A DNA stretch of 64,000 bases from Sphingobacterium sp. (GCA_031253985.1 JAIRVH010000123.1:1-64000); one strand, 5' to 3'. Counted from the stretch's first letter, positions 45,062 to 54,821 are shown. Program-made: numbers and translations. Notes: a model not told the origin generated them from the sequence alone.

Positions 45062-45745
45062 ATGAAAAAGCAATTGATCTCGGGTTTAGCCCTTATCCTG
45101 TTATTGGCTTCTTGTCAAAATACAAACGGTGACAAAGCCACAACAACAACTGCACAAGAAGTAACTGAACAAAAAGGACAGACTTATACAGTTGAAGCAG
45201 ATAAAAGCTCATTAAAATGGACTGGTTACCATAAAGGTGGTTTAAACCCAAGATATGGTATTTTGAAAAGTGAAGGTACACTTTCAGCTGAAAATAACGC
45301 TGTTACTGGTGGTTCTTTCACCATTGATGTCAACTCCATTCTGACAGACACAGCCTCAGTAGACCCTGCAACATCTGGTGGCAAAAAATCTTCAGACCTA
45401 GATGCACATTTAAAAAGCGCTGATTTCTTTGACACGGCAAAATATCCAACTGCAAAATTCGAAATCACTAAAGTTGGACCATTCGATGCAACGCAAGGAA
45501 AAAGTGTTGTTGCCGATGCAACAAATACTGTTAGTGGTAATTTAACAATTAAAGATAAAACAGTGAATGTAACGTTCCCTGCAAAAATAACTTTCAATGG
45601 TGACGAAGTGACTTTCTATTCTAAATTTACGATCCAAAGACAAGACTGGGGGCTTACTTATGGTACAGAAGGTAATCCTCAAGACTGGATGATTGCACAA
45701 AATGTAGACATTGAACTTAACGTGACTGCAAAAAACGCAAAATAG
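45062..45745 (+). CDS. YceI family lipoprotein
   Basis: A 227-residue exported lipid-binding protein of the YceI/lipocalin-like family. The lipoprotein signal ends LLASC (Cys about residue 18). The YceI fold has SSLKWTGYHKGGLNPRYGIL, SDLDAHLKSADFFDTAKYPTA and QDWGLTYGTEGN. YceI proteins bind polyisoprenoids in the periplasm and are often under stress regulators. The HxlR regulator next door is the likely controller. A -7 box TACCTTTG lies 90 bases upstream of the start. Confidence 0.93.
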   Translation: MKKQLISGLALILLLASCQNTNGDKATTTTAQEVTEQKGQTYTVEADKSSLKWTGYHKGGLNPRYGILKSEGTLSAENNAVTGGSFTIDVNSILTDTASVDPATSGGKKSSDLDAHLKSADFFDTAKYPTAKFEITKVGPFDATQGKSVVADATNTVSGNLTIKDKTVNVTFPAKITFNGDEVTFYSKFTIQRQDWGLTYGTEGNPQDWMIAQNVDIELNVTAKNAK

Positions 45746-45774
45746 ATCTTCAATAGCGTTTAATCAGCTATAAT

Positions 45775-45810
45775 ATTAATCAAGTGGGCTTCTGTACCCA
45801 CTTGATTAAT
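45775..45810 (+). terminator. Hairpin after the YceI gene
   Basis: A perfect 14-bp stem (45775-45788 with 45797-45810) with an 8-base loop lies 30 bases after the stop codon. It lacks a long T-run, so termination may be weak or Rho-assisted. Confidence 0.6.
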
Positions 45811-45896
45811 CCATATGATTTAAATACCCTCCAAATAGCAGGTCATCCTCATTCAAAGCCTGAATCAAAAGTGAAACCCTACGAATTTAAATTGAT

Positions 45897-47627
45897 TTAT
45901 TCTTGCGTTTGCTCCAATTTTTTCTTTAGCCGTTGTTTTGCTTTACGCACTGCTTCGACCGATACACAAAGAAGTTCACTCATACTGGCATTACTTAGGT
46001 CCAATTTGAGCAATGCCAATATTTTGAGGTCGTTCTCTGTGACTTTTGGATAGGTTTGCCTCATTTGTGTCAGATAAGCTGGATAAACTTTATTAAAAAC
46101 CTGTTTGAACTTTTGCCAGCGTTCATCAGTCATAATGTGATACTGCAAAAGTGCATTCAAATTATCTGTGACTTGCGTCATATAGGCTGGGTCAGTTTCG
46201 GAGATCTTTACAAGCTCTTCCCTGAGCTGCTGAATAGTAACATCATTCTGACGGATCGTATCCGTAGATTCATTAAGTGAGTTTCTGAGCATCAGTAGTT
46301 CCTGGTCCAGCAATTGTTTTTCGTAAGCAAGTGCAAGTTGATCTCTCTCCAATAATGTATTGCGCATCTTGATTTTAATTTTTGATTTATTGACTAATAA
46401 TACGACAATTGCAAAAATCAAGATAAGAACAATACCTATGAACTGATACATTCGTTTTGTCCGAATGCGCCTTTCCTCGGTAGCTTGGATAGTTCTATTG
46501 TATTTTTCAGATTCCCTTTGCCAAAGCATTCGCTGTATCTCTTTATCATTCACTCTCTTTTCCAAAGAATCTTTCAACATCAGATACAAATGCAATTGCT
46601 TTAACTCCTCCCCGCTGCGTCCCAATCCCCGCATGATTCCAGACTTGGATTTTGCCAATTCCATTTTATATTTTAAAAAATAGGGTTTGTCTTCCATCAG
46701 ACTTTCACAGGCTATCATGTATCGCTCGGCCAGTTTCCATTCTTTCAGCTCGATATACCAATTTGCTAAATTGAGGTTTGCACGCATGGCATCTTTACGT
46801 TCGTTATATCGCATCGAGAGATCTATATTTTTCTTCACCAAAGCGATTGCGTGTTCACGATTACCGCTCCGCCAGGCATGATCCGCCAGATTACCCGAAA
46901 TGATACCAATCCAAACCGAATCCTTTGCCAATTCAGCCTCTGTCATTGCTCGGTTTAAATATGTAAAGGCTTGGTGATTTAGCGAGTCCTTTGCGAGATA
47001 TACAGCAATAGAATTGATCAGATCAACACGTTCCCGTGAAGCGCTTTTTGTAAAAGGTAAAGCTTCTTCTAAATAGACAACAGCGTTTGCCTGATCTCCT
47101 ATATAACTATAAAAACTTGCCATAAATTGGTAATGCTTTACCACCAACGGAATTTTTCTGATATTAACTTTAGATTTTAAATCATTCGCCCGTAGAAAGA
47201 ATGGGAACGCTTCTTTTACCCGTCTATAGATAAAATTATAGTATCCTTCACGCGCACAGCCCAGCATTTCTAATTCAATATTTGGATGTACACGAAGCAG
47301 CTGTTCAGCCAATCGGTAATATCGCTCAGACGCAGAGTTTACACGATCATAGGCTATAGATAATCCATCAGCCATACGCATGTAATAAGCCCACTTTAGC
47401 GCAATACTTCTTTTTTTTTCTGCCATTTCCAAAAGTGGTTCCAAAGCATTTTTCAATTTAAGAGTATCTTTTTCAAATTTAACTGGCAATTGAAGGGCTG
47501 CTTCAAGTTGGGCAACGGGATTCTTAATGGTGGATATTTTCTCAACAGATTGTCCGTACGCGCGAATGAGACAGAACGGCAAAAGCATTGTAATGAATGC
47601 AAAAAGGCAAAATAAAATGGTTTTCAT
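45897..47627 (-). CDS. Membrane-anchored TPR regulator with C-terminal LuxR-like HTH
   Basis: A 576-residue protein; start chosen at MKTILFCLFAFITM (signal region). The N-terminal about 330 residues form TPR-like helical repeats (e.g. LANWYIELKEWKLAERYMIACE). A transmembrane helix MYQFIGIVLILIFAIVVLLV (about 396-415) is followed by a coiled coil and a LuxR/GerE-type helix-turn-helix at the end (TENDLKILALLKLDLSNASM, then SELLCVSVEAVRKAKQRL). The layout suggests that periplasmic or membrane TPRs sense a signal and the cytoplasmic HTH binds DNA, a one-component membrane regulator. Targets are not known; it is next to YceI and a DUF2931 gene. Confidence 0.8.
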   Translation of the reverse strand: MKTILFCLFAFITMLLPFCLIRAYGQSVEKISTIKNPVAQLEAALQLPVKFEKDTLKLKNALEPLLEMAEKKRSIALKWAYYMRMADGLSIAYDRVNSASERYYRLAEQLLRVHPNIELEMLGCAREGYYNFIYRRVKEAFPFFLRANDLKSKVNIRKIPLVVKHYQFMASFYSYIGDQANAVVYLEEALPFTKSASRERVDLINSIAVYLAKDSLNHQAFTYLNRAMTEAELAKDSVWIGIISGNLADHAWRSGNREHAIALVKKNIDLSMRYNERKDAMRANLNLANWYIELKEWKLAERYMIACESLMEDKPYFLKYKMELAKSKSGIMRGLGRSGEELKQLHLYLMLKDSLEKRVNDKEIQRMLWQRESEKYNRTIQATEERRIRTKRMYQFIGIVLILIFAIVVLLVNKSKIKIKMRNTLLERDQLALAYEKQLLDQELLMLRNSLNESTDTIRQNDVTIQQLREELVKISETDPAYMTQVTDNLNALLQYHIMTDERWQKFKQVFNKVYPAYLTQMRQTYPKVTENDLKILALLKLDLSNASMSELLCVSVEAVRKAKQRLKKKLEQTQE

Positions 47628-47937
47628 GCTTAAAAAGGTCAATTTCAGTAATTCACACACTTACTGGAATCGCTATCACATTAATTTCACGATCTCTCGA
47701 AACTAAATAATCGAACGTCTCCATTTAAACTGGTTAACACTGACTTATTGATAGCAAATAGACGCTTCAACTTGTGGTTATAAATATAATATTTATACCT
47801 TTAACATAATTATATGTTTTTATTAAAATTTAATGCTCTTCCTGGGCGAGCATATCTATAAATCCATTTTTATTACTCAACTACTTGATACTTTTCGAAA
47901 AATATGAATAAAATACGACCGGAGCCCGTGGAAATAA

Positions 47938-49464
47938 TCAATGCTCGCCATAAGCGATCACTTGCGTTTCCAAAAGAAGCTTACTCTCCCGGGTATTTTT
48001 TAACGTTGCTTTCGCTATTTTAGTCTTTGTATCAATATTGATTTCCAACTCAGCCCCTAAGTCTTTTTTATCGCCAAAAAACGAAGCAAAGTTTTGAAAA
48101 GTTTCATCTTCATCAAAAATAAACCGGGCTGCACATCGGTTATTATGCTCATCATACCATTTAACATAAATATCTTTAGGAATCCCTCGGGACTCCATAT
48201 CCATATACCGAAGACTTTCATCAAAAACTACACGCTCAGCATTATAAAATTCGAAGTCCGCATCGAATGTTTTTATGTCAGATGACAATACAAACTTAGG
48301 CTGGAAAAGATAACGTACCCTTAATTTATCCCAATAACCGTATGGAATCGGTTTATCTGCGATAGTTTTCCGAATATCCGAAGGAATAATCAATGTATCG
48401 GACAGCACATGTTCACGCCATTCCTGGTTAAAGATATTACCATACTCTCCAGGAAGTTTAGATTGATCTCCCTCATTAATTGTTACTTTTTCAGCTTGAT
48501 AACGACCTATTTCGATTTGACGACGTCCTGTTCCGGCAGCCCATATAACAAGTACACCGCCGGGAGCAAAACCCAAAATAATCTTATTATAATGTTCATC
48601 CATAGTGTTAGTCGCTCCTTTTTCGGCATATGATGTACCGAACAACGCTCGTAGTCTGTTGTAATCTACTGGCCCGTTCATGCGGTAAAAATTCTCTTCT
48701 ACAAATGAATACCAGGTAATGTCCAATGCTTTAGGCAGTGACATCATCTGCTCATACGACCCACCACCAGCTTGCCCCCACACCGCATTATAGTTCACTA
48801 GGTTACCCTCACTGAATGTAAACTCATAATCATTATCTTTTGGAAAGACAAAACGGCCTTTGTACAACTGGACAGGATAAGCCGAAGGATTGCTCATCGC
48901 GCAATACCACTTGTAACGCCCTTCTTTTATATTGTCGGCTTGCGTCAGACGTTCTTCCCTTAAGTCGCTAATCTCACGTATCGTGGTTGAAAATGCAAAT
49001 ATAATAGGGATTAAAACAAGAAATCCCAACAATGTAGGAACCAAATATTTCCAGGATTTTAATGCCCAGGTTATAATCACGCTGCTAAAGATTGTCAGGA
49101 AAACACTAAGTGTCATAATCAAAGGAAACATCTCCCGAATCACACCGCCCAGGTCCGCATAAAGCTGATGTTCATATTCGTTATCCAACGTAGCGAAGAA
49201 AAGCAGTACGGGAAGCAGTAAAGAAAATAAGCAATAAAAAAGAAAACCGTAGCCAAGTTCAAAAACGAATTTTGGTTCCTCTAAAACATTAAATTTCTTG
49301 CGTAACTTATTAAAGTGAAAATAAACCAATGTAATGACAATAAAATAAGGGGAACAGCAAAATGCAGCATAAACCATATTTAAATCTGCATTGTGTACGA
49401 GTAGGGTCGTAACGAGGCTGAAGACAGCGACGAGAAAAGCAGAAACTGTAGCTCTTAAAATCAT
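47938..49464 (-). CDS. Membrane protein with DUF2931 domain
   Basis: A 508-residue protein. The N-terminal about 175 residues contain five membrane helices (e.g. FLVAVFSLVTTLLVHN, ELGYGFLFYCLFSLLLPVLLFF, LVPTLLGFLVLIPIIFAF). The remainder (about 185-508) matches what I know as DUF2931: YKWYCAMSNPSAYPVQLYKG with the W-x-x-x-x-x-P-x-x-Y-P pattern and a central PKALDITWYSFVEENFYRM. DUF2931 proteins are usually lipoproteins in clusters in Bacteroidota; fusion to an N-terminal membrane domain is less usual. Function unknown. It is a lone gene, possibly a defence or surface protein. Confidence 0.7.
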   Translation of the reverse strand: MILRATVSAFLVAVFSLVTTLLVHNADLNMVYAAFCCSPYFIVITLVYFHFNKLRKKFNVLEEPKFVFELGYGFLFYCLFSLLLPVLLFFATLDNEYEHQLYADLGGVIREMFPLIMTLSVFLTIFSSVIITWALKSWKYLVPTLLGFLVLIPIIFAFSTTIREISDLREERLTQADNIKEGRYKWYCAMSNPSAYPVQLYKGRFVFPKDNDYEFTFSEGNLVNYNAVWGQAGGGSYEQMMSLPKALDITWYSFVEENFYRMNGPVDYNRLRALFGTSYAEKGATNTMDEHYNKIILGFAPGGVLVIWAAGTGRRQIEIGRYQAEKVTINEGDQSKLPGEYGNIFNQEWREHVLSDTLIIPSDIRKTIADKPIPYGYWDKLRVRYLFQPKFVLSSDIKTFDADFEFYNAERVVFDESLRYMDMESRGIPKDIYVKWYDEHNNRCAARFIFDEDETFQNFASFFGDKKDLGAELEINIDTKTKIAKATLKNTRESKLLLETQVIAYGEH

Positions 49465-49719
49465 TATAATTTGTTTTTAATCCGAAAAAGAGCTGTCCAC
49501 AATTTTTCAACCGACAACAGCACACATCAAAAATAATAAGAAATGTGTTACAAATATAAGCAGATCGATATTCGAATGCGCTGATCAAATATCCGTTCTT
49601 ATACCTTATACCGACTAAATTCTATTTGCTATCGTATGATCTCAACGGAAAAATACACCTAAAAGTCCTTTAACGAAAATCAATCAAGTTTCTTAACTTC
49701 GTTTTTTATTCTTCAAATT

Positions 49720-50295
49720 ATGGCTATACAAAATAAAATTAGAAAAGCTCAAGCAAGTGATGCACATGTCGTACCCGAAATTATGCTTCAGGCTATGGGA
49801 GATATTATCTTTCGTTTTATCCAAAAAGAAGATAGAAAAGAGGCAATACATTTTCTAACACAGTTCTTCAAACAAAAAGGTAATCTCTATAGTTATGAAA
49901 ACACTTTTGTAGCAATTGATGACAGTGGAAATATTGCGGGTTCATTGACAGGCTACGATGGAGATCAGTTTGTTGAATTAAGACGACCCATTTTGGATCA
50001 TATTCAGGAGCAATACAATAATACGATGATTCTAGAAGCCGAAACAGCTGGAGACGAATTTTATATAGACTCTATTGCTGTTGCTCCCATTGCCCGGGGC
50101 AAAGGTATCGGAACAGAACTTCTGCACTATGCGATTGCACATGCCAGGCAATGTGGTTTTAAAAAAGTCGGTCTACTTGTTGATTTAAAGAATCCCAATG
50201 CACAAAAACTTTACGAAAGAATTGGTTTCAAACTTGGTCACAAAATGCCATTCGCAGGTGGCGAATATTATCATATGTATATCCAGCTTGATTAG
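49720..50295 (+). CDS. GNAT family N-acetyltransferase
   Basis: A 191-residue acetyltransferase. The acetyl-CoA motif is IDSIAVAPIARGKGIGTELLHYAIAHA (R/Q-x-x-G-x-G/A; about 119-145), and C-terminal KVGLLVDLKNPNAQKLYERIGF is the RimI-type end (N-x-x-A-x-x-L-Y-x-x-x-G-F). Substrate unknown. A frameshifted gene remnant follows downstream. Confidence 0.9.
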   Translation: MAIQNKIRKAQASDAHVVPEIMLQAMGDIIFRFIQKEDRKEAIHFLTQFFKQKGNLYSYENTFVAIDDSGNIAGSLTGYDGDQFVELRRPILDHIQEQYNNTMILEAETAGDEFYIDSIAVAPIARGKGIGTELLHYAIAHARQCGFKKVGLLVDLKNPNAQKLYERIGFKLGHKMPFAGGEYYHMYIQLD

Positions 50296-50404
50296 TCACC
50301 GCTCTTGTCATATTCATCTTCCTTTAAATCTTAACCTCTGCATGAATATCTCTTAAACCGGACCCCAGACAGCTGGCAAAAAGAGATGCTGAGATCGGAA
50401 TTGA

Positions 50405-50670
50405 CACGATCATCGTCGTCCGAGATGGGCTAGTGCACATCACTATGATATGAGACATCATGTGTACTTTAGCGATTACAAAACATTTTATGATCCCTAT
50501 CGTGGTGGATACGTTTACATGACAAATGGCCGATGGAACTTTTCCGTTAATGCCATTCTTTCCTTGTTAATGTCAACTTAGGAAATGCTGCCATTCGCGT
50601 GGTCAAAGATGTTCCTCTAGACAGACGACCAGAGGAGTATTATGGTGATGATGAGGATTGGGATGATTAA
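50405..50670 (+). pseudogene. Frameshifted remnant of a small exported-type gene
   Basis: Two consecutive frames together read as one protein: first HDHRRPRWASAHHYDMRHHV, then YFSDYKTFYDPYRGGYVY and MTNGRWNFSVNA; after a shift near 50550 the other frame gives LVNVNLGNAAIRVVKDVPLD ending with the acidic PEEYYGDDEDWDD and a stop at 50668. His/Tyr-rich sequence followed by GRWNFS resembles the unnamed proteins with a G-G-Y-V-Y-x-x-N-G-R-W motif of Sphingobacteriaceae. A TGA at 50402 closes the frame upstream, so the N-terminus is lost as well. It lies in a 460-base gap between the GNAT and PepSY genes. Confidence 0.55.
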
Positions 50671-50757
50671 TGTCCCGACGAAACTTTTTTCGTTTATTTA
50701 GAATAATTACTAATAATAATGTATTTTTGCGCGGTTCATTCTATTGGCAGCGCACCT

Positions 50758-51939
50758 ATGACAAACAAAAGAGCTAAACAAACGATCCTAAAAAATATAC
50801 TTGGAAAACTCCACCTCTATTTAGGTTTGTTATTTGGTTTAATCTTTTTCACCGTATGTTTAACGGGAATGTTACTGAGTTTCGAAAAAGAGCTCACACC
50901 ATTGCTTTGGCCAAAAGAACAAAAAGTAATTGTTCAGAACAATCGTCTTTCCTTCGCTCATATTTCACAGAAAGCTGAGACTATCTTTCCTGATAAAAAA
51001 CTATTTCGTATAGAAATTTTAGCCGACCCCTCCCGAAGTATACGTATACAATATGGACAAAAGAAGGGGGGATATTGGTATGCCTATATCAATCCCTATA
51101 CCGGAGAAATAGTATCAAAGGGCCAGCAACGTGATCGTTTTTTTCAAAAGATTCTGGATATTCATCGTTTTCTGCTCATCGATAAGATCGGAACTACCAT
51201 CACGGGAGTTTCAGCGCTCGCGGCTCTTTTTCTCGCACTGAGTGGGATTTATCTTTGGTGGCCCAAAAATAAATCCAATCTTAAACAACGTCTCACGATC
51301 AAATCATCCGCGTCTACTAAAAGAAAAGTGTGGGATTTTCACGCTGTAGGAGGTTTCTATGCCTCTCTGTTTTTAATTATTTTTACCTTGACGGGATTAA
51401 CTTGGAGTTTTGACTGGTATAACAAGCAATTTTATAAACTGTTGGGTTCAACGAAGACATCAACAAAAGAGAAAATCAGCAATGCAAATAAACTAGCCTC
51501 TTCAGATTACTTGATACTTGACACCATCTATCAACAGCTAAATACCCTTTATCCTACATCAGGAAATATCATTATTACATTTCCTGAAAAGAAGGACTTC
51601 GCTTTTGCCTTGACTAAGGAAGATTTATCCAATTCCAAATTACAGATCAACCAAGCTTTCTTTGATAGTAAATCTGGACAATTGCTCAAAAATAATCCCT
51701 TGGACAAGTTACCATTGGCGCAGCAGGTTCAACGTATGATGAAATCTATCCATATGGGCTCAATATTTGGACTACCCTCTAAAATTATTGCTTTCTTAGC
51801 CGTTACACTAGCAACTTCTCTCCCCATCACAGGAATATGGATATGGCTGAATAAACGAAATAAAAAGAACAAGAAAAAAAAGGAGAAACTAACAAAAAAT
51901 CAACAGAATAAATCAATACAAATCCAAAGCATACCCTAA
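50758..51939 (+). CDS. PepSY-associated transmembrane protein
   Basis: The start is set at ATG 50758 (MTNKRAKQTILKNILGKLH), because a TATTTTTG -7-like box (50722-50729) would place the transcript start between this and an upstream ATG. The 393-residue protein has a PepSY_TM layout: helix near LYLGLLFGLIFFTVCLTGMLLS, a periplasmic PepSY domain (about 60-130), helix pair FHAVGGFYASLFLIIFTLTG and a C-terminal helix (FLAVTLATSLPITGIWIWL) with a basic tail. Relatives associate with iron or siderophore reduction at the inner membrane. His residues inside helices may bind heme. Single gene. Confidence 0.88.
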   Translation: MTNKRAKQTILKNILGKLHLYLGLLFGLIFFTVCLTGMLLSFEKELTPLLWPKEQKVIVQNNRLSFAHISQKAETIFPDKKLFRIEILADPSRSIRIQYGQKKGGYWYAYINPYTGEIVSKGQQRDRFFQKILDIHRFLLIDKIGTTITGVSALAALFLALSGIYLWWPKNKSNLKQRLTIKSSASTKRKVWDFHAVGGFYASLFLIIFTLTGLTWSFDWYNKQFYKLLGSTKTSTKEKISNANKLASSDYLILDTIYQQLNTLYPTSGNIIITFPEKKDFAFALTKEDLSNSKLQINQAFFDSKSGQLLKNNPLDKLPLAQQVQRMMKSIHMGSIFGLPSKIIAFLAVTLATSLPITGIWIWLNKRNKKNKKKKEKLTKNQQNKSIQIQSIP

Positions 51940-52386
51940 TATTCTATGCGTATTATCCTAATTTTTCTCTTCTTTCTGCTCAATCGGATAGAACTATGTG
52001 TTTTTAATTTTGGACAAAAAAATTGTAGGTAACATCGCCCCATTAGGAGCGCAAATAAACGCTTCAAAGACATTGGCATTAAGAAGAATTGATTAATTTT
52101 GGCGGCTTTAGAAAAGTAGATTTAAGATTTTAGCAGATAGGTCTTATTATTTTAGTGTAATTTTGCCCCAATAAATTTTTGATCGGGACAAAGACGAATA
52201 CTTCTATAATAATACTGAATTTTAATGTTTATTTTTCAAGGCACTAACTATCGGAAATAAGGAATGTTAGCAGTAGGACACCTAAGTATAGAGGCAAGTT
52301 TAGCCGAACGTTTATAAATTCTTCAAATATCAATATAGAATGTACAAACATAAAGTCCTCGGTCTACATATATTTGCAAACGCAAA
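51940..52386. other. Long intergenic region before the HPP gene
   Basis: The 447 bases contain no supported gene on either strand. Several TAnnTTTG boxes occur by composition (52094-52101, 52158-52165, 52369-52376); the last, TATATTTG, lies 10 bases before the HPP ATG. No matching TTG element at normal spacing is clear for any of them. Confidence 0.5.
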
Positions 52387-53007
52387 ATGAAACATCATCT
52401 TCAGAGACAATTACGAATTTATAGATATGTTATCTATCGAGAGACATTAGTCGATCCCCGGGAACATTTTTGGTCATTTATTGGTGCCTTTGTGGGAATA
52501 TTTATTATTGCCTATATCCAATCACTCCATTTACCATCGATGGAAAATATATTTTTGATCGGTTCATTTGGAGCCTCCTCGGTTCTGGTTTATGGAGCAA
52601 TACAAAGTCCTCTTGCGCAACCCCGGAATTTAATCGGAGGTCATGTCGTATCTGCAATCGTCGGGGTTACCGTCGCACAGCTCCTTCCCGACATTATCTG
52701 GCTTACTGCTCCCTTTGCTGTCGCATTATCGATTGTCTGTATGCAATATACACGTACCTTACATCCTCCCGGTGGAGCAACCGCACTTATTGCCGTCAGC
52801 AGCGGAACAAAAATCTCTTCAATGGGATACTGGTATGTATTAAGTCCAGTACTATCGGGCTGCTTAATTTTATTCCTTGTAGCGCTAGTCTTTAACAATA
52901 TCACTCAAAATAGACATTATCCTGTAAAAAAATCACGTTTGCGCCGCTCAAGAAGGCAGCATTTAAAGACGCGCTTTGATAGAATTAAAAATACTTCTAA
53001 CTTATAA
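52387..53007 (+). CDS. HPP family membrane protein
   Basis: A 206-residue integral membrane protein with four to five helices. The family hallmark THPPGGATALIA (His-Pro-Pro) lies near 121-132, preceded by FLIGSFGASSVLVYGAIQSPLAQPRN and GHVVSAIVGVTVAQLL. HPP proteins of bacteria are linked to nitrite or other anion transport in cyanobacteria and plants, but most have no known substrate. No CBS domains are attached here. The C-terminus is basic. Confidence 0.9.
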   Translation: MKHHLQRQLRIYRYVIYRETLVDPREHFWSFIGAFVGIFIIAYIQSLHLPSMENIFLIGSFGASSVLVYGAIQSPLAQPRNLIGGHVVSAIVGVTVAQLLPDIIWLTAPFAVALSIVCMQYTRTLHPPGGATALIAVSSGTKISSMGYWYVLSPVLSGCLILFLVALVFNNITQNRHYPVKKSRLRRSRRQHLKTRFDRIKNTSNL

Positions 53008-53028
53008 ATTATTGTTGCACCACTAACC

Positions 53029-53298
53029 TCAAGCTTCGCTGACATTCTTCTCCTCTTCTAAAACTGTTGTTATACCACGATAGATTCCATACAATAGGAA
53101 TAACAAACTAGTAATTGTAAGCCCAAGATACTCCACGACCCATGCAATAAGTATGGCCACCAAATGAATTTTACCGTTCTCCGGTTTAAAAGCCGCACCG
53201 GAATAAATGTAATAAGCGATAGAACCAAATAAAATAATCCATATAATCGCGTAAATGTAATGGAGCGGATTCTTGCTAAGCTTTTTATTTTTAAACAT
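53029..53298 (-). CDS. Small membrane protein, 89 aa
   Basis: A short hydrophobic protein with two helices: IYAIIWIILFGSIAYYIYSG (about 13-32) and a second span around AILIAWVVEYLGLTITSLLFLLYG (about 46-70), with a basic start and an acidic end. No family recognised. It is convergent with the HPP gene, 21 bases from its stop. Confidence 0.6.
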   Translation of the reverse strand: MFKNKKLSKNPLHYIYAIIWIILFGSIAYYIYSGAAFKPENGKIHLVAILIAWVVEYLGLTITSLLFLLYGIYRGITTVLEEEKNVSEA

Positions 53299-53584
53299 GA
53301 CGAAGTTTTATGATGTATACTAACTAACTGGTTATCTAAATTTAATTAGCATTTCGTCAAATGTAAGGTGTAACCAAGCATTAGGCAAGCCATAGTTATT
53401 ATTCGCATCTTATGGTTTAATATTCGCATGAGATCAGTAATTAAACTCGTCATCAGCCTTGGAGAGCATGCACTAATTTCCGGTTCGTAGGGTAGCTATT
53501 AAACAAAACCTTCATGACTTCGCAGAGACCAGCAGAATTGATAGCAGACCGAAAGTTTTTTCTGACCATAACATCAGAGACTTT
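53299..53584. other. Intergenic region between 53.3 and 53.6 kb
   Basis: Together with the adjoining terminator this makes a 350-base stretch without a gene. I see no coding frame, tRNA or clear promoter. Confidence 0.5.
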
Positions 53585-53624
53585 CAAAAAAGGTCGCTTG
53601 TTTTCACTACAAGCAACCCTTTTA
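53585..53624 (-). terminator. Terminator of the VOC gene
   Basis: On the minus strand AAAAGGGTTGCTTG pairs with CAAGCGACCTTTTT (two G-T wobbles) and ends in six T. It lies 25 bases after the stop of the VOC gene. Confidence 0.75.
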
Positions 53625-53648
53625 CGCTAGATTATTTCGACGTGACTT

Positions 53649-54056
53649 TTAGGCGTTCGGTAATTTACTCATATCCATATAAAATATTTCCCAGGTATGA
53701 CCATCATGATCTTCAATATTCCGTTGCTGCATAAAGCCATAGTCCTTCATTGGTGTTGGTTCTACGCCACCTGCTTTCAACCCCTTATCAACGATTTCAT
53801 TCACACGATCAAGACTCGCAACTGAAAGCGAAAATAATCCGGTGATCTGTTTTTTTGTATCCGCAAGCGGTTTTTCTGTAAACGTTTTAAATTTATCATA
53901 GGATAAAAGCATAACAAAAATATGCTCACTCCATACCATGCATTTACCCTGCTCGTCCGAAAACTGAGGATTATTCTTAAAACCCAATTGTGTGTAAAAA
54001 TCCATTGACTTATTCACGTCTGCTACTGCGAGATTAATAAATATCTGTTCCATCAT
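53649..54056 (-). CDS. VOC family protein (glyoxalase/bleomycin resistance fold)
   Basis: A 135-residue single-domain VOC protein. MEQIFINLAVADVNKSMDFYTQLGF (start; alternative Met two residues in) and DHDGHTWEIFYMDMS (end; the Glu is a typical metal ligand) fix the fold. The usual role is metal-dependent lactone/glutathione-type chemistry or antibiotic binding; the actual reaction is unknown. Single gene with terminator. Confidence 0.9.
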   Translation of the reverse strand: MMEQIFINLAVADVNKSMDFYTQLGFKNNPQFSDEQGKCMVWSEHIFVMLLSYDKFKTFTEKPLADTKKQITGLFSLSVASLDRVNEIVDKGLKAGGVEPTPMKDYGFMQQRNIEDHDGHTWEIFYMDMSKLPNA

Positions 54057-54287
54057 TTTAAAGTTTAATTGCTATCGATCGTACAAAGTTGAAATTTTTT
54101 AACAAAAAAAGTCTTGGCATATGCGAAGATTTTCTCCTTCTCCCTCTCGGATGTTTACACTCAAATACAGCAAGTCAGCAGCAATGATACATTTCCAAAA
54201 CGTTGCTTCACTTTTAAATCTAACAACATTGGACTTCCGTCTTGAAAAGCTAAATAGCAATGAATGGTAACTGTCAACAAAATAGTC

Positions 54288-54821
54288 TTATTTAGAAAGC
54301 TGGTTCAATTCAGCTTGCGAAAACACATGATCGCCTTTGAGATAACTATTCGCTTCTTTCAAATAGGTGTAGATTACTTCTCGGCCCTTGGGATTCGGCA
54401 ATTTATATAAATTGTGAACCAGGTACTCTTTATCCCGCAATCGATCTTTACTATAGCTTAGAAATGAAGGTGCATGTGTTTGCACGCTCCAACGGATAAA
54501 CCGTAAATCTATATTGTCCGGATACTTCATAATCATTTCTTCTAGGAGCTTTTTCCCCTTTTTAAATTGACCTAATTTTGTAAACGGATTACCCATATGT
54601 TTTGCCCATAATATTTCATAAGCAGCCAGGTATCCCTTCTCCGTTGCCGAATTGGCAGATTTTTCCAATAGTTTCAGATTAGTTTCACAAAGCTTTTTGT
54701 TTTGAACAGCAGTAGCATATTCGGCCCTCATTTTATCAACATCAACTTGACCAAAACAACATATCGTACACAATACCAAAGAGACACAGATAAAAAATCG
54801 TACTACCATTTTCAAATTCAA
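54288..54821 (-). CDS. Small secreted protein, 177 aa
   Basis: A signal peptide (FFICVSLVLCTICCFGQ) precedes about 155 residues of mainly helical sequence: VDKMRAEYATAVQNKKLCET and a late YPDNIDLRFIRWSVQTHAP, LVHNLYKLPNP, YTYLKEANSYL. The pattern (D-I-R-F-L/I-R-x-S-x-Q-x-x-x-P-x-x-L) is recurrent in Bacteroidota proteins of unknown function, close to TPR-like helical folds. It lies 60 bases after the Pr6Pr gene on the same strand, so they may be co-transcribed. Confidence 0.75.
   Translation of the reverse strand: MNLKMVVRFFICVSLVLCTICCFGQVDVDKMRAEYATAVQNKKLCETNLKLLEKSANSATEKGYLAAYEILWAKHMGNPFTKLGQFKKGKKLLEEMIMKYPDNIDLRFIRWSVQTHAPSFLSYSKDRLRDKEYLVHNLYKLPNPKGREVIYTYLKEANSYLKGDHVFSQAELNQLSK

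Noticed and set aside
52470..52895. 141-codon frame inside the HPP gene
   Set aside because: Overlaps the whole conserved HPP domain in another frame and has a Cys/Arg-rich random composition.
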